Assembly (NCBI GenBank): GCA_937894585.1 | Contig: CALBGO010000027.1 | Span: 1 to 61,025, forward strand | Origin: an uncultured Eubacterium sp. | GTDB taxonomy: Bacteria; Bacillota; Clostridia; Peptostreptococcales; Anaerovoracaceae | DNA length: 61,025 bases | Direction: 5' to 3' | Shown here: positions 6,898 through 15,271 of the stretch, piece after piece | How positions within the stretch are numbered: the stretch's first letter is position 1 | Layout of the letters: each line of letters begins with the position of its first letter | Notes under the pieces: generated by a model | Seen by the model: only the letters and a program-made list of their open reading frames with translations | What the model was told of the DNA's origin: nothing | The model's database searches: none | Position numbers and translations under genes: made by a program

Positions 6898-7936
6898 AAG
6901 TAAACACCACCGTTCCCAGAATCGCTACACTTCTCTCCGGAACCGAAATATTTGCGATACCTCCGTTTACCTGTAGGTTTTCTATGTCCAGAATACCTAC
7001 AGTTTCCAGAATCGCATTGTTAATTCTTGCATAGGATACATCTGTCCCGGCAAATGCAATGCTTGCAAGGTATGTTTTCACAGAGGCTTTGATAGCCTCT
7101 TCGAGCGGCGTATGTTCAGCTGTCGTTCTGATTGCTGCTGTCAAGTTAATCTGCATACCTGTTGCTGCAGATACGTAACAGTGCGCTCCCATCTGCGCTG
7201 TGCCTTCTCCGCGCCCGGAAGAATTCGGATCTATATAATCCTGAACAGTTTTTACAAGGGAAGATGATGCCGGGAGTTTATCGCTGTCGATTATCACGAT
7301 ATCTACAGTATTTTCCCCATGTCCCAAAGGGTAAACATCTGCATCTCCAACTCCGGGTACCTCCAGCGCCATATTCCTGTAGGCATATTTATTTACGCCG
7401 TTATCCGGTCGCTGCAGCTTTGCGTAGTATCTTTGGCGCAGACTGTCGTCTGACTCTGCATCGTATCCGTCATGGGTAGGCTCAGGGTTTGTACAGGTCG
7501 CAATCCCTGCGATGGTAACCGGCATCTGCGTAATACTGTTTGCCCCAACAACGCCTGCATTACCCGGGATTACAGCCGTAATCGGCACTCTCCCCGTTTC
7601 GGTAATTTCTACCTCTGTATCAGCAGAAAACTGTATGCCGTTTTCCGTTTCGAACAGGTCGCCTTTAGCTACGGTTCCATTTCCAGTCACTTCCACTTCT
7701 CCTACAGCATATGTAGCTGCTCTTCTTGTTAAACCTTTGTACTGCTTTACGGTTTTTTCCAAAAATTCACCGGTCAGGTTATCTACATCAAAGAGCGCGC
7801 GGATTCCTGCAATTTCTTCATCCTGTGCATCCATCTCCTGCCCGACGCCTTCCGATAGGTCCCAAAGCAGATATCCCGGTGTTTTCTCGTACTCTGCCGA
7901 TATGTTTTTTCTTATATTTTCTCCTCGGTTAGACAA
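6890..7936 (-). CDS. Baseplate assembly protein J-like
   Basis: A wedge component of the contractile-tail baseplate (XkdT / P2 gpJ family), about 348 residues. Characteristic parts are YLLWDLSEGVGQEMD near the start, TGEFLEKTVKQYKGLTRR, NPEPTHDGYDAESDDSLRQR and VPGVGDADVYPLGHGENTVD. I place the start at a TTG (7936) reading MSNRGENIRKN, preceded by GGAGGTGGAAACAG; a GTG at 7960 would add eight residues translated from the overlapping 3' end of the preceding gene. Confidence 0.9.
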   Translation of the reverse strand: MSNRGENIRKNISAEYEKTPGYLLWDLSEGVGQEMDAQDEEIAGIRALFDVDNLTGEFLEKTVKQYKGLTRRAATYAVGEVEVTGNGTVAKGDLFETENGIQFSADTEVEITETGRVPITAVIPGNAGVVGANSITQMPVTIAGIATCTNPEPTHDGYDAESDDSLRQRYYAKLQRPDNGVNKYAYRNMALEVPGVGDADVYPLGHGENTVDIVIIDSDKLPASSSLVKTVQDYIDPNSSGRGEGTAQMGAHCYVSAATGMQINLTAAIRTTAEHTPLEEAIKASVKTYLASIAFAGTDVSYARINNAILETVGILDIENLQVNGGIANISVPERSVAILGTVVFTYA

Positions 7937-8366
7937 CTGTTTCCACCTCCACCTCTTCACCTTCTCTCATAATTACAGTCAGATGAATCCTCAATCTGCT
8001 TCCGTCCTTTTCGTGCAAAAAGCCTGCAATCTCACTGATCGCTCGATTCAGCTCCGTTTTTTCCATAATTTCTCTTTTAATTTCCGATGCAACAAAGGCA
8101 GCATCTTTGTATCCGATATAGTTTTCGATATATGTGCCGAATTCTGTTCCTTCATATACTGCGAATCTTTCCGCAGCAGTTTTTACCAGGAATCCTACCC
8201 ACTGGCGTACAGCTTCTTCCTGTGTGCATTCTATCAGTTTCCCGTCCCGGATCACATACCGGCCGGTATCAAAATCGAATAAAGGGGTTCGCCCGATAGT
8301 CTTAGGAAGCAGCTCCGCGTCGGTTTGTTCTTCTGTTTCAAAATCATAATCAATTTCCGGAAACAT
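7929..8366 (-). CDS. Baseplate protein, DUF2634/XkdS (gp25-like wedge)
   Basis: A 145-residue protein of the XkdS/DUF2634 type. It has TPLFDFDTGRYVIRDGKLIE, then AVRQWVGFLVKTAAERFAVY, and a C-terminal beta region (RLRIHLTVIMREGEEVEVE). It acts with the J-like protein in the baseplate wedge and is directly upstream of it. Confidence 0.85.
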   Translation of the reverse strand: MFPEIDYDFETEEQTDAELLPKTIGRTPLFDFDTGRYVIRDGKLIECTQEEAVRQWVGFLVKTAAERFAVYEGTEFGTYIENYIGYKDAAFVASEIKREIMEKTELNRAISEIAGFLHEKDGSRLRIHLTVIMREGEEVEVETVV

Positions 8367-8368
8367 AT

Positions 8369-8659
8369 TCAGCCTCCTTTCACAACATCTATTACAGCAA
8401 TCAGGTCTATTCCGTCTATTGGGACTATAATTACCTCCGCCCCAACTTTTTTAACATCAGAGCCATATTCGTAAAAGGTGCGGCTCTGGTAGATTTCTTC
8501 CGGTCCTTCGTAATAGGCTTCTCCGTCCATAATCGAAATCTTGAGAGGAGACAGCTGTTCTATTGTTCCGATATAGCCGGATGCTTCTTCGACGGCTTTT
8601 TCCCTTGCCGTCTGTCCGGATGTCTTTATCTTTTCAGCAATATCATATTCCCAGCTCAT
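8369..8659 (-). CDS. Baseplate protein, DUF2577/XkdR type
   Basis: A 96-residue protein in the position of XkdR, between the XkdQ-like hub and the XkdS-like wedge. The beta-rich segment SPLKISIMDGEAYYEGPEEI and the end GAEVIIVPIDGIDLIAVIDV match DUF2577. It is a small baseplate component. Confidence 0.75.
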   Translation of the reverse strand: MSWEYDIAEKIKTSGQTAREKAVEEASGYIGTIEQLSPLKISIMDGEAYYEGPEEIYQSRTFYEYGSDVKKVGAEVIIVPIDGIDLIAVIDVVKGG

Positions 8660-9631
8660 TTACACCTCCATCTCACAGCTCATCCAGTGCAAATCATTGT
8701 TGACCGTGTGGGTGCAGCTCTTCACTTTATACCAGCCCTTGATTCCGATTTCCGGAAAATTAAAGTATAGTTTTCTTCCGGCTCTTACTTCATTGTTTCC
8801 GGGCATTTCCGCAGTAAATGTTACAGCCTCTTTATTCAGCTCTTTCAGTTTATTTTTAGCTACATTTCTTGCTTTGGCTGCCGATAACTTATCTTTTGTT
8901 TCTACAGCCTGCAGCAGTCCATATTTTTTAATCGATGCCGGACTTTTTGCAGTTGCTTTCACCTGTGCTTTTTTCTCATCAGTTCCGGCAACTATGACCT
9001 GATTTCGCAGCTCCTCAATAGACCGTTCTCCCGAAATGGATGCAGCTTTTGTGCAGGATATCTTTTTCCCGGTCCTGTCGGTATACACCGGCTTCACCTT
9101 AATATATCCGCTCTTAACAAAATTCAGCTTTCCTTTTCGCATTTCCATACGGTATCCTTGACCGGTTTCGTTTTTGACTTTCTTCAAAATGTCCTTCAGA
9201 ATATCTGACACAACCATATCTTTATACAGCTTGCTGATTGTTGTCGGCATATTCGGAAGTTCCCCGATCGGCACATCAAATCGTTTACAGAGCTGCCTGA
9301 TTGCTTTTTCTGCGGATACTTTTTTAGCCTGATAGATTGTCTCCGACTTGTTCAGATACCAGGCAAAATCATATCCGCTATACTCATCTCCATTAATTGG
9401 CACTCCGGTTATCACGCAGCGCAGGAGTTCTTTATTTTTCCGGTATACTACAATCACATCTCCATTTTTGATTCTCTGTTCGAACTGATTGTCAAAACGC
9501 GAAAAAGGCATGGAAAAAGAAAGCTCCATGCCTAAAGAATCAAGGGAATCTCTCCATGTCAGACCCCCGATTTTTTTCGTGATGTATTCAGCCTTGCCGT
9601 TGTGAATCCACTTTACTTTGTAATCTACCAT
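8660..9631 (-). CDS. Baseplate hub protein, XkdQ-like
   Basis: A 323-residue hub protein (XkdQ / gpD-like). The N-terminal domain has GGLTWRDSLDSLGMELSFSM, then GDVIVVYRKNKELLRCVITG, and YDFAWYLNKSETIYQ. The C-terminal part has KARNVAKNKLKELNKEAVTF and GIKGWYKVKSCTHTVN, as in other members. It overlaps the preceding gene by one base (TAATG). Confidence 0.85.
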   Translation of the reverse strand: MVDYKVKWIHNGKAEYITKKIGGLTWRDSLDSLGMELSFSMPFSRFDNQFEQRIKNGDVIVVYRKNKELLRCVITGVPINGDEYSGYDFAWYLNKSETIYQAKKVSAEKAIRQLCKRFDVPIGELPNMPTTISKLYKDMVVSDILKDILKKVKNETGQGYRMEMRKGKLNFVKSGYIKVKPVYTDRTGKKISCTKAASISGERSIEELRNQVIVAGTDEKKAQVKATAKSPASIKKYGLLQAVETKDKLSAAKARNVAKNKLKELNKEAVTFTAEMPGNNEVRAGRKLYFNFPEIGIKGWYKVKSCTHTVNNDLHWMSCEMEV

Positions 9632-10053
9632 TATCTCACCAGCCTGTACTGCTCAAAGCTCAGAGAGCAATAGATATCTCCCGTCTTGCTTACTTTTGAA
9701 ATTTCGAAGGTCTCGCAGGCCATCAGTCTGTTGAAGATTTCTTCTTCATTGTCACCTGTGATTACCACCCGCATCGCTTTGCCTTTCTTTCTGTTCGTCC
9801 GAAAGAACCTGACATACTTTAACGGATCTTCCCAGGCGTCCGGTTCTACGAACGCCTGTTTCCCCTTCGGAAAAAAGGAGGAAATATTTATACTTGCTAG
9901 AGGTTCCGCACCCATCACTTTGATTTGTCCGTACTTCACAGAATCCTTATTCTCGTTTGACGACTGTCCATAATCAATAGATAGCGAATCCGTGGTAATG
10001 AACGGCATCACTACGATTGTTTTGTTGTTATCAATGCTCACTGTCATCTTCAT
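9631..10053 (-). CDS. Baseplate/tail spike-associated protein, XkdP position
   Basis: A 140-residue beta-rich protein between the tape measure and the XkdQ-like hub. In PBSX this slot holds the LysM protein XkdP. No LysM is visible here, but the first 100 residues (MPFITTDSLSIDYGQ, INISSFFPKGKQAFVEPDAW) resemble the N-terminal domain of that family. The start overlaps the tape measure stop as ATGA. Confidence 0.65.
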   Translation of the reverse strand: MKMTVSIDNNKTIVVMPFITTDSLSIDYGQSSNENKDSVKYGQIKVMGAEPLASINISSFFPKGKQAFVEPDAWEDPLKYVRFFRTNRKKGKAMRVVITGDNEEEIFNRLMACETFEISKVSKTGDIYCSLSFEQYRLVR

Positions 10054-11687
10054 GAGTTGCCAAGTGCCTCCATTACTTTTTTAGCGATGTATTTACCGCT
10101 CTGTTCCATATACTCTCTGTTTCCGATCATATTTCCCTGAATGATATAGTTTATAACGATGCTTTTTCCACCGCCCATCTTTGGTACCTGGTCGTGCGGG
10201 ATGATCTGCGTTCCGGAAGGGAAAATTGCCGCCTCGGATCGTCCTGACTCAGAGAACCGCGTCATACCTCCGGCGAAGTATGGTGTACCAGTTGCGTGTC
10301 TTGCGCCCCACGCTGCCAGTTTTTCCGAATTGGAAGCACCACTTTGAATGGTCGTGACCTCGATTGTCTTTTTGGTATCCATTCCCAGAAACTCTTTGAC
10401 TTTCGTAATCGCATTGCCTACCCAAGTAACAACGCCCTTAAACGCATCTACGACAGCAAATATCCCGTCTCGGAAAGCTCCGATCGGACCGCCTGCTTCC
10501 ATAAACTTTTCTTTCAGCTTTTTTACCCACTTCACGACATCTTTGAAGTTTAAGACGAGCCAGATGATTACAGCGATAATAGCGCCTATGAGCAGCTGCC
10601 AGCTAAACATCGTTCCTTTCAGGACAGTGAATGCAAGCTGCACCACTCTAATTGCTTTTGCAAGACCGGTAATCAGACTTGTCACTGTACTTACAATGTT
10701 AAACGCAATAAAGCCTGCAACGACAGCGGCCAGTACCGGTTTCAGCCAATACATATTGTCTTTCAGCCACTTTACCGCATCACTTGCTTTATCCAGGGCT
10801 TTCCCCAAGGTGTCTCCGATTTTTGTCGCAAGATTATCCAGTGTTCCATCGTTCTGCCATTGTGTCAGCTTTTTTGCAACACCGCCTATTTTCTGCTTAA
10901 AGATATCCAGTGCAGAGCCCGCTCTTATGGTTCCGTCGCTGGTCATTCCCATCACATTGGCAAGGGCTGACTTTGTGACACCGGTGACGGTAGACCAGGC
11001 GCCTTTCAGCGTCTGTGCCTGCTTTTTCATACCACCGGCAAACTTATCATTCATCAGTGCGAGCAGAGCTTTATTAAATTTCTTTTGATTTACAATCTGT
11101 CCCTGGTTATTTACAACCTGCTGGCCTGCGAACATTTTCTCCGCTTTATCAACAATCTGTCTTTTGGTTATGCCGAATTCTTTCAATCTTTCCAGCTCGC
11201 CCGCCTGCGCATCGATCAGAGCTTCTACCGACTGGTCGAAGCTTTTGTTTGTGGCACCTGCCATATCGCCGGCATAGGTAAGCCACTTCTTCGCAGACAT
11301 ACCCATAGATTCGAACTTAGCAGCGCCTTCTACAATTTCACCGCCCTCAAACGGCGTCTTATTGGCAAGATTGATGGAATACTTCATAATCTTGGCAGCC
11401 TTTTTCGTACTTTTGGTTGCCGTCTCAAGCTGAGATTTATAGCCTTCCAAATTTACGGCTTCTGTAAAACCGGTTTTTGCTCCTATGGCGGATAATCCGG
11501 CGACAGCAGCCGCTGTGCCTTTTACTGCTTTCTTAAATGTGTTATTAACAGTTCTCCCAAATTTATTGACCTTTTTAGCGGCAAGTTCCTGCTTCTTTGT
11601 GAATTTTTTCGTATTCTCTTCCGCTTTTTTTAAGGACTTGGAAAATCTGTCTTTTAATTTTAAAACTACACATGCCTGTTTTGCCAT
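10050..11687 (-). CDS. Tape measure protein
   Basis: A 545-residue protein that sets tail length and travels in the tail tube. The N-terminus is strongly basic and coiled (KLKDRFSKSLKKAEENTKKF). It continues with the phage_tail_NM1 core (GFTEAVNLEGYKSQLETATK, ANKTPFEGGEIVEGAAKFES, FDQSVEALIDAQAGELERL), then hydrophobic segments around residues 318-385 and a C-terminal glycine-rich end. It is short for the family, which implies a short tail. It lies directly after the frameshifted chaperone pair. Confidence 0.9.
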   Translation of the reverse strand: MAKQACVVLKLKDRFSKSLKKAEENTKKFTKKQELAAKKVNKFGRTVNNTFKKAVKGTAAAVAGLSAIGAKTGFTEAVNLEGYKSQLETATKSTKKAAKIMKYSINLANKTPFEGGEIVEGAAKFESMGMSAKKWLTYAGDMAGATNKSFDQSVEALIDAQAGELERLKEFGITKRQIVDKAEKMFAGQQVVNNQGQIVNQKKFNKALLALMNDKFAGGMKKQAQTLKGAWSTVTGVTKSALANVMGMTSDGTIRAGSALDIFKQKIGGVAKKLTQWQNDGTLDNLATKIGDTLGKALDKASDAVKWLKDNMYWLKPVLAAVVAGFIAFNIVSTVTSLITGLAKAIRVVQLAFTVLKGTMFSWQLLIGAIIAVIIWLVLNFKDVVKWVKKLKEKFMEAGGPIGAFRDGIFAVVDAFKGVVTWVGNAITKVKEFLGMDTKKTIEVTTIQSGASNSEKLAAWGARHATGTPYFAGGMTRFSESGRSEAAIFPSGTQIIPHDQVPKMGGGKSIVINYIIQGNMIGNREYMEQSGKYIAKKVMEALGNS

Positions 11688-11695
11688 GCTCTCAC

Positions 11696-11869
11696 CTACC
11701 TTTCAGCCCGTTTGAACGCTTCTTCCAGCTCCTCATGGTGTTTGTCCATCGCCGCGATATAAAACAGCTTGTCCGCATGGCTCAGGCTTAGTAGTTCTTC
11801 TAAACTGTGTCCCCGCAGGAGGTAGAAGCCAATCATTGCTGCTTCTGCATCCTGCGCCATCAGTTTTTT
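11696..11869 (-). CDS. Tail assembly chaperone, -1 frameshift extension (T part)
   Basis: This reading frame has no plausible start of its own; it is entered by -1 slippage from the upstream gene at AAAAAAC. It gives KLMAQDAEAAMIGFYLLRGH, SLEELLSLSHADKLFYIAAM and DKHHEELEEAFKRAER, about 57 residues. The fusion would be the GT-type chaperone that recruits the tape measure protein and tail tube during assembly. In contractile PBSX-type phages this is XkdN'. Confidence 0.8.
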   Translation of the reverse strand, partial: KKLMAQDAEAAMIGFYLLRGHSLEELLSLSHADKLFYIAAMDKHHEELEEAFKRAER

Positions 11870-12255
11870 ACTTTTTCCACCTGATCCGTCATGCCATATC
11901 CGCCCATGATGAATGTGCACATCTTTTCAATTTCGCTCATGTTCTCATTCATTACCTTTGTTACGATTTCTGTCGGTTCTATGCAGCCGTAAGCCGCCTG
12001 CAGCTCCTTGTCCTGAAAAAGTGGCACGCTTTCATAGATGATATTACAATTCATCTCCATCGCCGCTTTCATCGTATCATCTTCGCTCATATCCATGATT
12101 TCGCAAAGACGGGAAATCGGCAGTCTTTTAAGAGAAAGTGTCATTCCCAGCTCTTCACTTTCATAACTCCTGTATTTCATTTTATCGTCTTTGGACTGCT
12201 CTGCTCTTGCCAGCAGCGCCTCCTTAGTCGCTTTTATTAATTTTTCTTTTCCCAT
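11860..12255 (-). CDS. Tail assembly chaperone, XkdN-like (G part)
   Basis: About 131 residues starting MGKEKLIKATKEALLARAEQ and ending FIMGGYGMTDQVEKVKN. It occupies the slot between the tail tube and the tape measure, as XkdN does. The ATG at 12255 follows AAGGAGAGGAAA. Two products are expected: this short form and the -1 frameshift fusion, in a set ratio. Confidence 0.85.
   Translation of the reverse strand: MGKEKLIKATKEALLARAEQSKDDKMKYRSYESEELGMTLSLKRLPISRLCEIMDMSEDDTMKAAMEMNCNIIYESVPLFQDKELQAAYGCIEPTEIVTKVMNENMSEIEKMCTFIMGGYGMTDQVEKVKN
11863..11869 (-). promoter_or_regulatory. Programmed -1 frameshift slippery heptamer A AAA AAC
   Basis: The end of the chaperone gene reads GTA AAA AAC TGA, so the heptamer A AAA AAC is in the exact X XXY YYZ phase immediately before the stop codon. 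Slipping back by one gives AAA AAA CTG ATG and enters the downstream frame. This is the canonical arrangement for tail chaperones. Confidence 0.85.
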
Positions 12256-12265
12256 TTTCCTCTCC

Positions 12266-12712
12266 TTATGCAATCAGATCCAGCGGCTCAAAGTCGGCGA
12301 ACTTGAACGGTACTTCCTCTTCACCTACTGTTTTCATTTCAAATTTAAGCAATGTAAGTTCGTCCAATGTCACCTCGTTGAACTGGATTCTTTCAGCGCC
12401 GATTTTTGACGGATCTTCCAGCGCACCCACAATCATAATCTCCGGCACTCTTCCCGCTTTTAATTCGTCCTTCATCATGGCGAGGATGGAAGAATCCACT
12501 TTGTGGAAGACCATCGTGCCTTCTCCTGCATATCCCATAAACTTCTGATGCTTTCCTGCATCTTCTGCAATATCGATTTCTTCGTATTCCAATGTGAGTT
12601 TTGCTTCAAAGCTTTTGATATTGGCGAATTTGTGTCCGTTTATAAATACGCGCCCAAATGTGCCATTTATAGCATCATTGGCTGCGATTTTATTTTTTCC
12701 AAATAAACCCAT
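12266..12712 (-). CDS. Tail tube protein, XkdM-like
   Basis: A 148-residue protein of the XkdM family that builds the inner tube of the contractile tail. Typical parts are GTFGRVFINGHKFANIKSFE, YEEIDIAEDAGKHQKFMGY, GTMVFHKVDSS and VEIMIVGALEDP-like sequence in the middle. It lies directly downstream of the sheath gene. Confidence 0.9.
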   Translation of the reverse strand: MGLFGKNKIAANDAINGTFGRVFINGHKFANIKSFEAKLTLEYEEIDIAEDAGKHQKFMGYAGEGTMVFHKVDSSILAMMKDELKAGRVPEIMIVGALEDPSKIGAERIQFNEVTLDELTLLKFEMKTVGEEEVPFKFADFEPLDLIA

Positions 12713-12723
12713 GACTTACCTCC

Positions 12724-13773
12724 TTAATTCAGGAAAATGTCAAATTCTAAGTCTTCAATAGCATCAAGGAACTTGACATTGCCTTTTAGATAAACGTTGG
12801 ATCTGAATGTGTTTTTCTTGACGGTTTCGTCGTCCCAGTCCATTGCCTCCGTTTTCCCGGAATTCACCCAGGCCTGCCGCTGCTTTTCTGTATCAATCTG
12901 CGCCAGATTAGAAAATCCGGAGTCCAGAATCTGTTCGTGTGCCAGCTGTCTGTAATAGGTATTTACGGATGCAAGGAACACGGACTGATTGTCCAGGTTG
13001 TTTTTGTACTGTCCGACATACTGCGCTTTGAAAGTCTCGATGATATCTTCCTTCATCAAGTCCATTCCTTCGATAATCGTAATTTTTTTCAGATCCGGAT
13101 TTTCGATCGTAGTGGCAGAGTTGACGCCGCGGGCTGCTTTGACTGTGCCATAATCGTTAAACAGTACGAACTCACCTTTATCGACTGCTGCGTCAATGTC
13201 TGCTGCATCCGTTACAGATTCCAGGTCGTCGAATTTATAATAAGTGCAGGACCTGGTCATCGGCAGCGCAGCGAGCATACCTGCGATTCTTCCCAAGTAT
13301 TTATATCCCTCGATTTCTTCTTCGCCCTTTCTCTTTACCTTCGTGTTCGCAAAGTCTACCACATGGATATCATCTGCCGTCTGAGAGTGTACCACTGCCT
13401 TAATCGCTGCAGACACCGGTTTCATATTGCGCTTTTTTACATAATCGGCCACACCGGTCTGATCGGCGCCGATATATGCCAGCCAATTGATTTTTATTTT
13501 ATCTAACGCAGCTTCCGCGTCAGAGAATTTCTTTTCCGTCTCCAACCTTACCGCATACACTTTGCTCGGACCATCCAAAAATGCATCCTTCAGCGCTTTC
13601 AGATTGTCTTCGCTCCAATCCTCTTCAGAAACATCAAGAATAGATCTGTATTCATAAAAAGGATCCGTCTTTGTAGCATCGTTCATCACCAAGCAGACGA
13701 TGCCTCTTTCACTTCTTGTAATTGCTGTGGCTGCTTTTTCTTTAAAAGTAACCACGATATTTGGTAAACCCAT
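12724..13773 (-). CDS. Tail sheath protein, XkdK-like
   Basis: A 349-residue contractile sheath subunit. It starts MGLPNIVVTFKEKAATAITR and contains FLDGPSKVYAVRLE, IAGMLAALPMTRSCTYYKFD and TYYRQLAHEQILDSGF. Its length matches the compact sheaths of Clostridia phages and diffocin-like tails and is shorter than the roughly 470 residues of PBSX XkdK. It shows that the phage has a myovirus tail. Confidence 0.92.
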   Translation of the reverse strand: MGLPNIVVTFKEKAATAITRSERGIVCLVMNDATKTDPFYEYRSILDVSEEDWSEDNLKALKDAFLDGPSKVYAVRLETEKKFSDAEAALDKIKINWLAYIGADQTGVADYVKKRNMKPVSAAIKAVVHSQTADDIHVVDFANTKVKRKGEEEIEGYKYLGRIAGMLAALPMTRSCTYYKFDDLESVTDAADIDAAVDKGEFVLFNDYGTVKAARGVNSATTIENPDLKKITIIEGMDLMKEDIIETFKAQYVGQYKNNLDNQSVFLASVNTYYRQLAHEQILDSGFSNLAQIDTEKQRQAWVNSGKTEAMDWDDETVKKNTFRSNVYLKGNVKFLDAIEDLEFDIFLN

Positions 13774-13782
13774 TTATACCTC

Positions 13783-14199
13783 CTATCTCACTTCGAGATT
13801 TAACATATCTTCGCCCGTTTCCGCAATCTCCTGCCATGTGTCATAATCGAACGACATCGCCAGTACATTGTCTATAACATCAAAGTTCACTTCATTCAGC
13901 GGAATAGCGAAGGTTTCATTTACGGCTAAGATGCCAAAAAAGGACATACTGAGTTTCTCCTGCATGTCCGCCAATTCATATCTGCAGTTGTGTTCGTCGG
14001 TCGGAAAATAGTAGACGCGGATTGTTCCGGACTCGTGCCTGAAATATTCCGTTCCGTCGAATGTTGGTTTCGGGTACTCCTGATAAAACGCTCCCGGCAC
14101 TACATTTTTGCGAAAATCCGTAGACTTTATCACTGCGCCCGGAACGGCTTCCTTGATTTTCCGATTTACCGCCGCCACAATGTCTTTTGTCGTAATCAT
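13783..14199 (-). CDS. Tail terminator protein, DUF6838-like
   Basis: A 138-residue protein directly before the sheath, starting MITTKDIVAAVNRKIKEAVP. It has the VYYFPTDEHNCRYELADMQE and FDYDTWQEIAETGEDM phrases of the YqbJ/DUF6838 group, thought to cap the tail tube at the head-proximal end. Its start overlaps the stop of the gp10-like gene. Confidence 0.75.
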   Translation of the reverse strand: MITTKDIVAAVNRKIKEAVPGAVIKSTDFRKNVVPGAFYQEYPKPTFDGTEYFRHESGTIRVYYFPTDEHNCRYELADMQEKLSMSFFGILAVNETFAIPLNEVNFDVIDNVLAMSFDYDTWQEIAETGEDMLNLEVR

Positions 14200-14609
14200 T
14201 TATCCAGCTCCTTCGCGATAAAATCCGCCAAGTTATTTTCTACATGGTCCAGGAACTCTGCTTCATACCGCTTGTTTGCTTCCTCCATTACGTGCCGTCC
14301 CGGTACGAAGCCGAGCGTTTTTCCTGCGACTACGATTCTATGTCCGTCTTCGATGAGATGTGCATGCGGCATGGTATTATAGACACGAACATTGTAATCC
14401 GCATCGGACCATTTATAGACTTTTTTCCCTGCTTTGAATCCCCTGAAGTAATTTCCTGTCAGCTTTTTGACTTTGGTCTTCGCATAAGCTACCATAAACT
14501 TCCTCAGGTCTTTTGCCTCCGCCTTCATAAATTTTTCGGTTTCTTTTGGCAGCAGTTCTACAATCTCACCGAGTTCCTCTCCGACCTCAGCCATAGTTTT
14601 AAGCGTCAT
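14196..14609 (-). CDS. Head-tail joining protein, HK97 gp10-like
   Basis: A 137-residue basic protein with TGNYFRGFKAGKKVYKWSDA, VRVYNTMPHAHLIEDGHRIV and PGRHVMEEANKRYEAEFLDH, the signature of the gp10/XkdI family. It acts at the neck, between head closure and tail terminator. Confidence 0.85.
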   Translation of the reverse strand: MTLKTMAEVGEELGEIVELLPKETEKFMKAEAKDLRKFMVAYAKTKVKKLTGNYFRGFKAGKKVYKWSDADYNVRVYNTMPHAHLIEDGHRIVVAGKTLGFVPGRHVMEEANKRYEAEFLDHVENNLADFIAKELDK

Positions 14610-14953
14610 CAGATCACCTCCTGCGCATAAATCTTTGAAAATGCCTGCCTTCTGGTCGGCGGAAGAATATAGTCGATGTCAAACCGGTGTTTCTGACCGA
14701 TCAGATCCGTCCAAAGAATATAGCAGTCCGGTGTAATACCCTTCAGCGCTTCTGCTCTGACTGTAATCGCGTGAGTGGTTTTTGACAGCATCGTTTCTGC
14801 CGGCCGTCCGGATAATAAGGATCCAGTTCGCGGTTCCACTTTCGCCCAAACTATTTTCAGCAGAGCTGGCGCCGGTTCCTCTTCACCATAGCTGTTCAGC
14901 TGCGTATTCAGACGGTAGATTTCAATACGGCTGTCCAGTTCTCCGATGTTCAT
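14609..14953 (-). CDS. Head closure protein, SPP1 gp16-like
   Basis: A 114-residue beta-barrel neck protein. It begins MNIGELDSRIEIYRL and shows EEEPAPALLKIVWAKVEPRT and YILPPTRRQAFSKIYAQEVI, matching phage head-tail adaptors. It overlaps both neighbours by a few bases. Confidence 0.82.
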   Translation of the reverse strand: MNIGELDSRIEIYRLNTQLNSYGEEEPAPALLKIVWAKVEPRTGSLLSGRPAETMLSKTTHAITVRAEALKGITPDCYILWTDLIGQKHRFDIDYILPPTRRQAFSKIYAQEVI

Positions 14954-15255
14954 TTCTTCACCTCTTCAAAGAAACTGCTTAATGCAATATGATTCAATAT
15001 GGTTTGCGCTGACATTGGGAGTTCGGAAAATCCTTTCTCGCTGCCATTTCCTCTATTGTCGTACCAATGTGCCACCATCATTTTTATAGCTAACCAGTAC
15101 AGCGGATATTTCGGTATATTGTTTTCTATCTTGAATACTTTTCCCGTTTCCGCTTCTGCCAGTTCTACTGCTGCTAAATATAGGTTGACGGCAAGTTTAT
15201 CCTCGCCGTCAATTTTTGCATACTCGCAAAGTTCTTCTAACATCTTTTGTTCCAT
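14950..15255 (-). CDS. Head-tail connector protein, gp6/gp15-like
   Basis: A 101-residue helical connector. It contains EELCEYAKIDGEDKLAVNLY and YWLAIKMMVAHWYDNRGNGS, followed by MSAQTILNHI, all usual in gp6-like adaptors that extend the portal channel. It lies directly after the capsid gene. No strong SD site is visible. Confidence 0.8.
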   Translation of the reverse strand: MEQKMLEELCEYAKIDGEDKLAVNLYLAAVELAEAETGKVFKIENNIPKYPLYWLAIKMMVAHWYDNRGNGSEKGFSELPMSAQTILNHIALSSFFEEVKK

Positions 15256-15271
15256 GATAGTGTCCTGTCAT

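Noticed and set aside
11696..11920. Independent gene starting at GTG 11920
   Set aside because: There is no SD site; the frame is explained by -1 frameshifting from the upstream chaperone gene.
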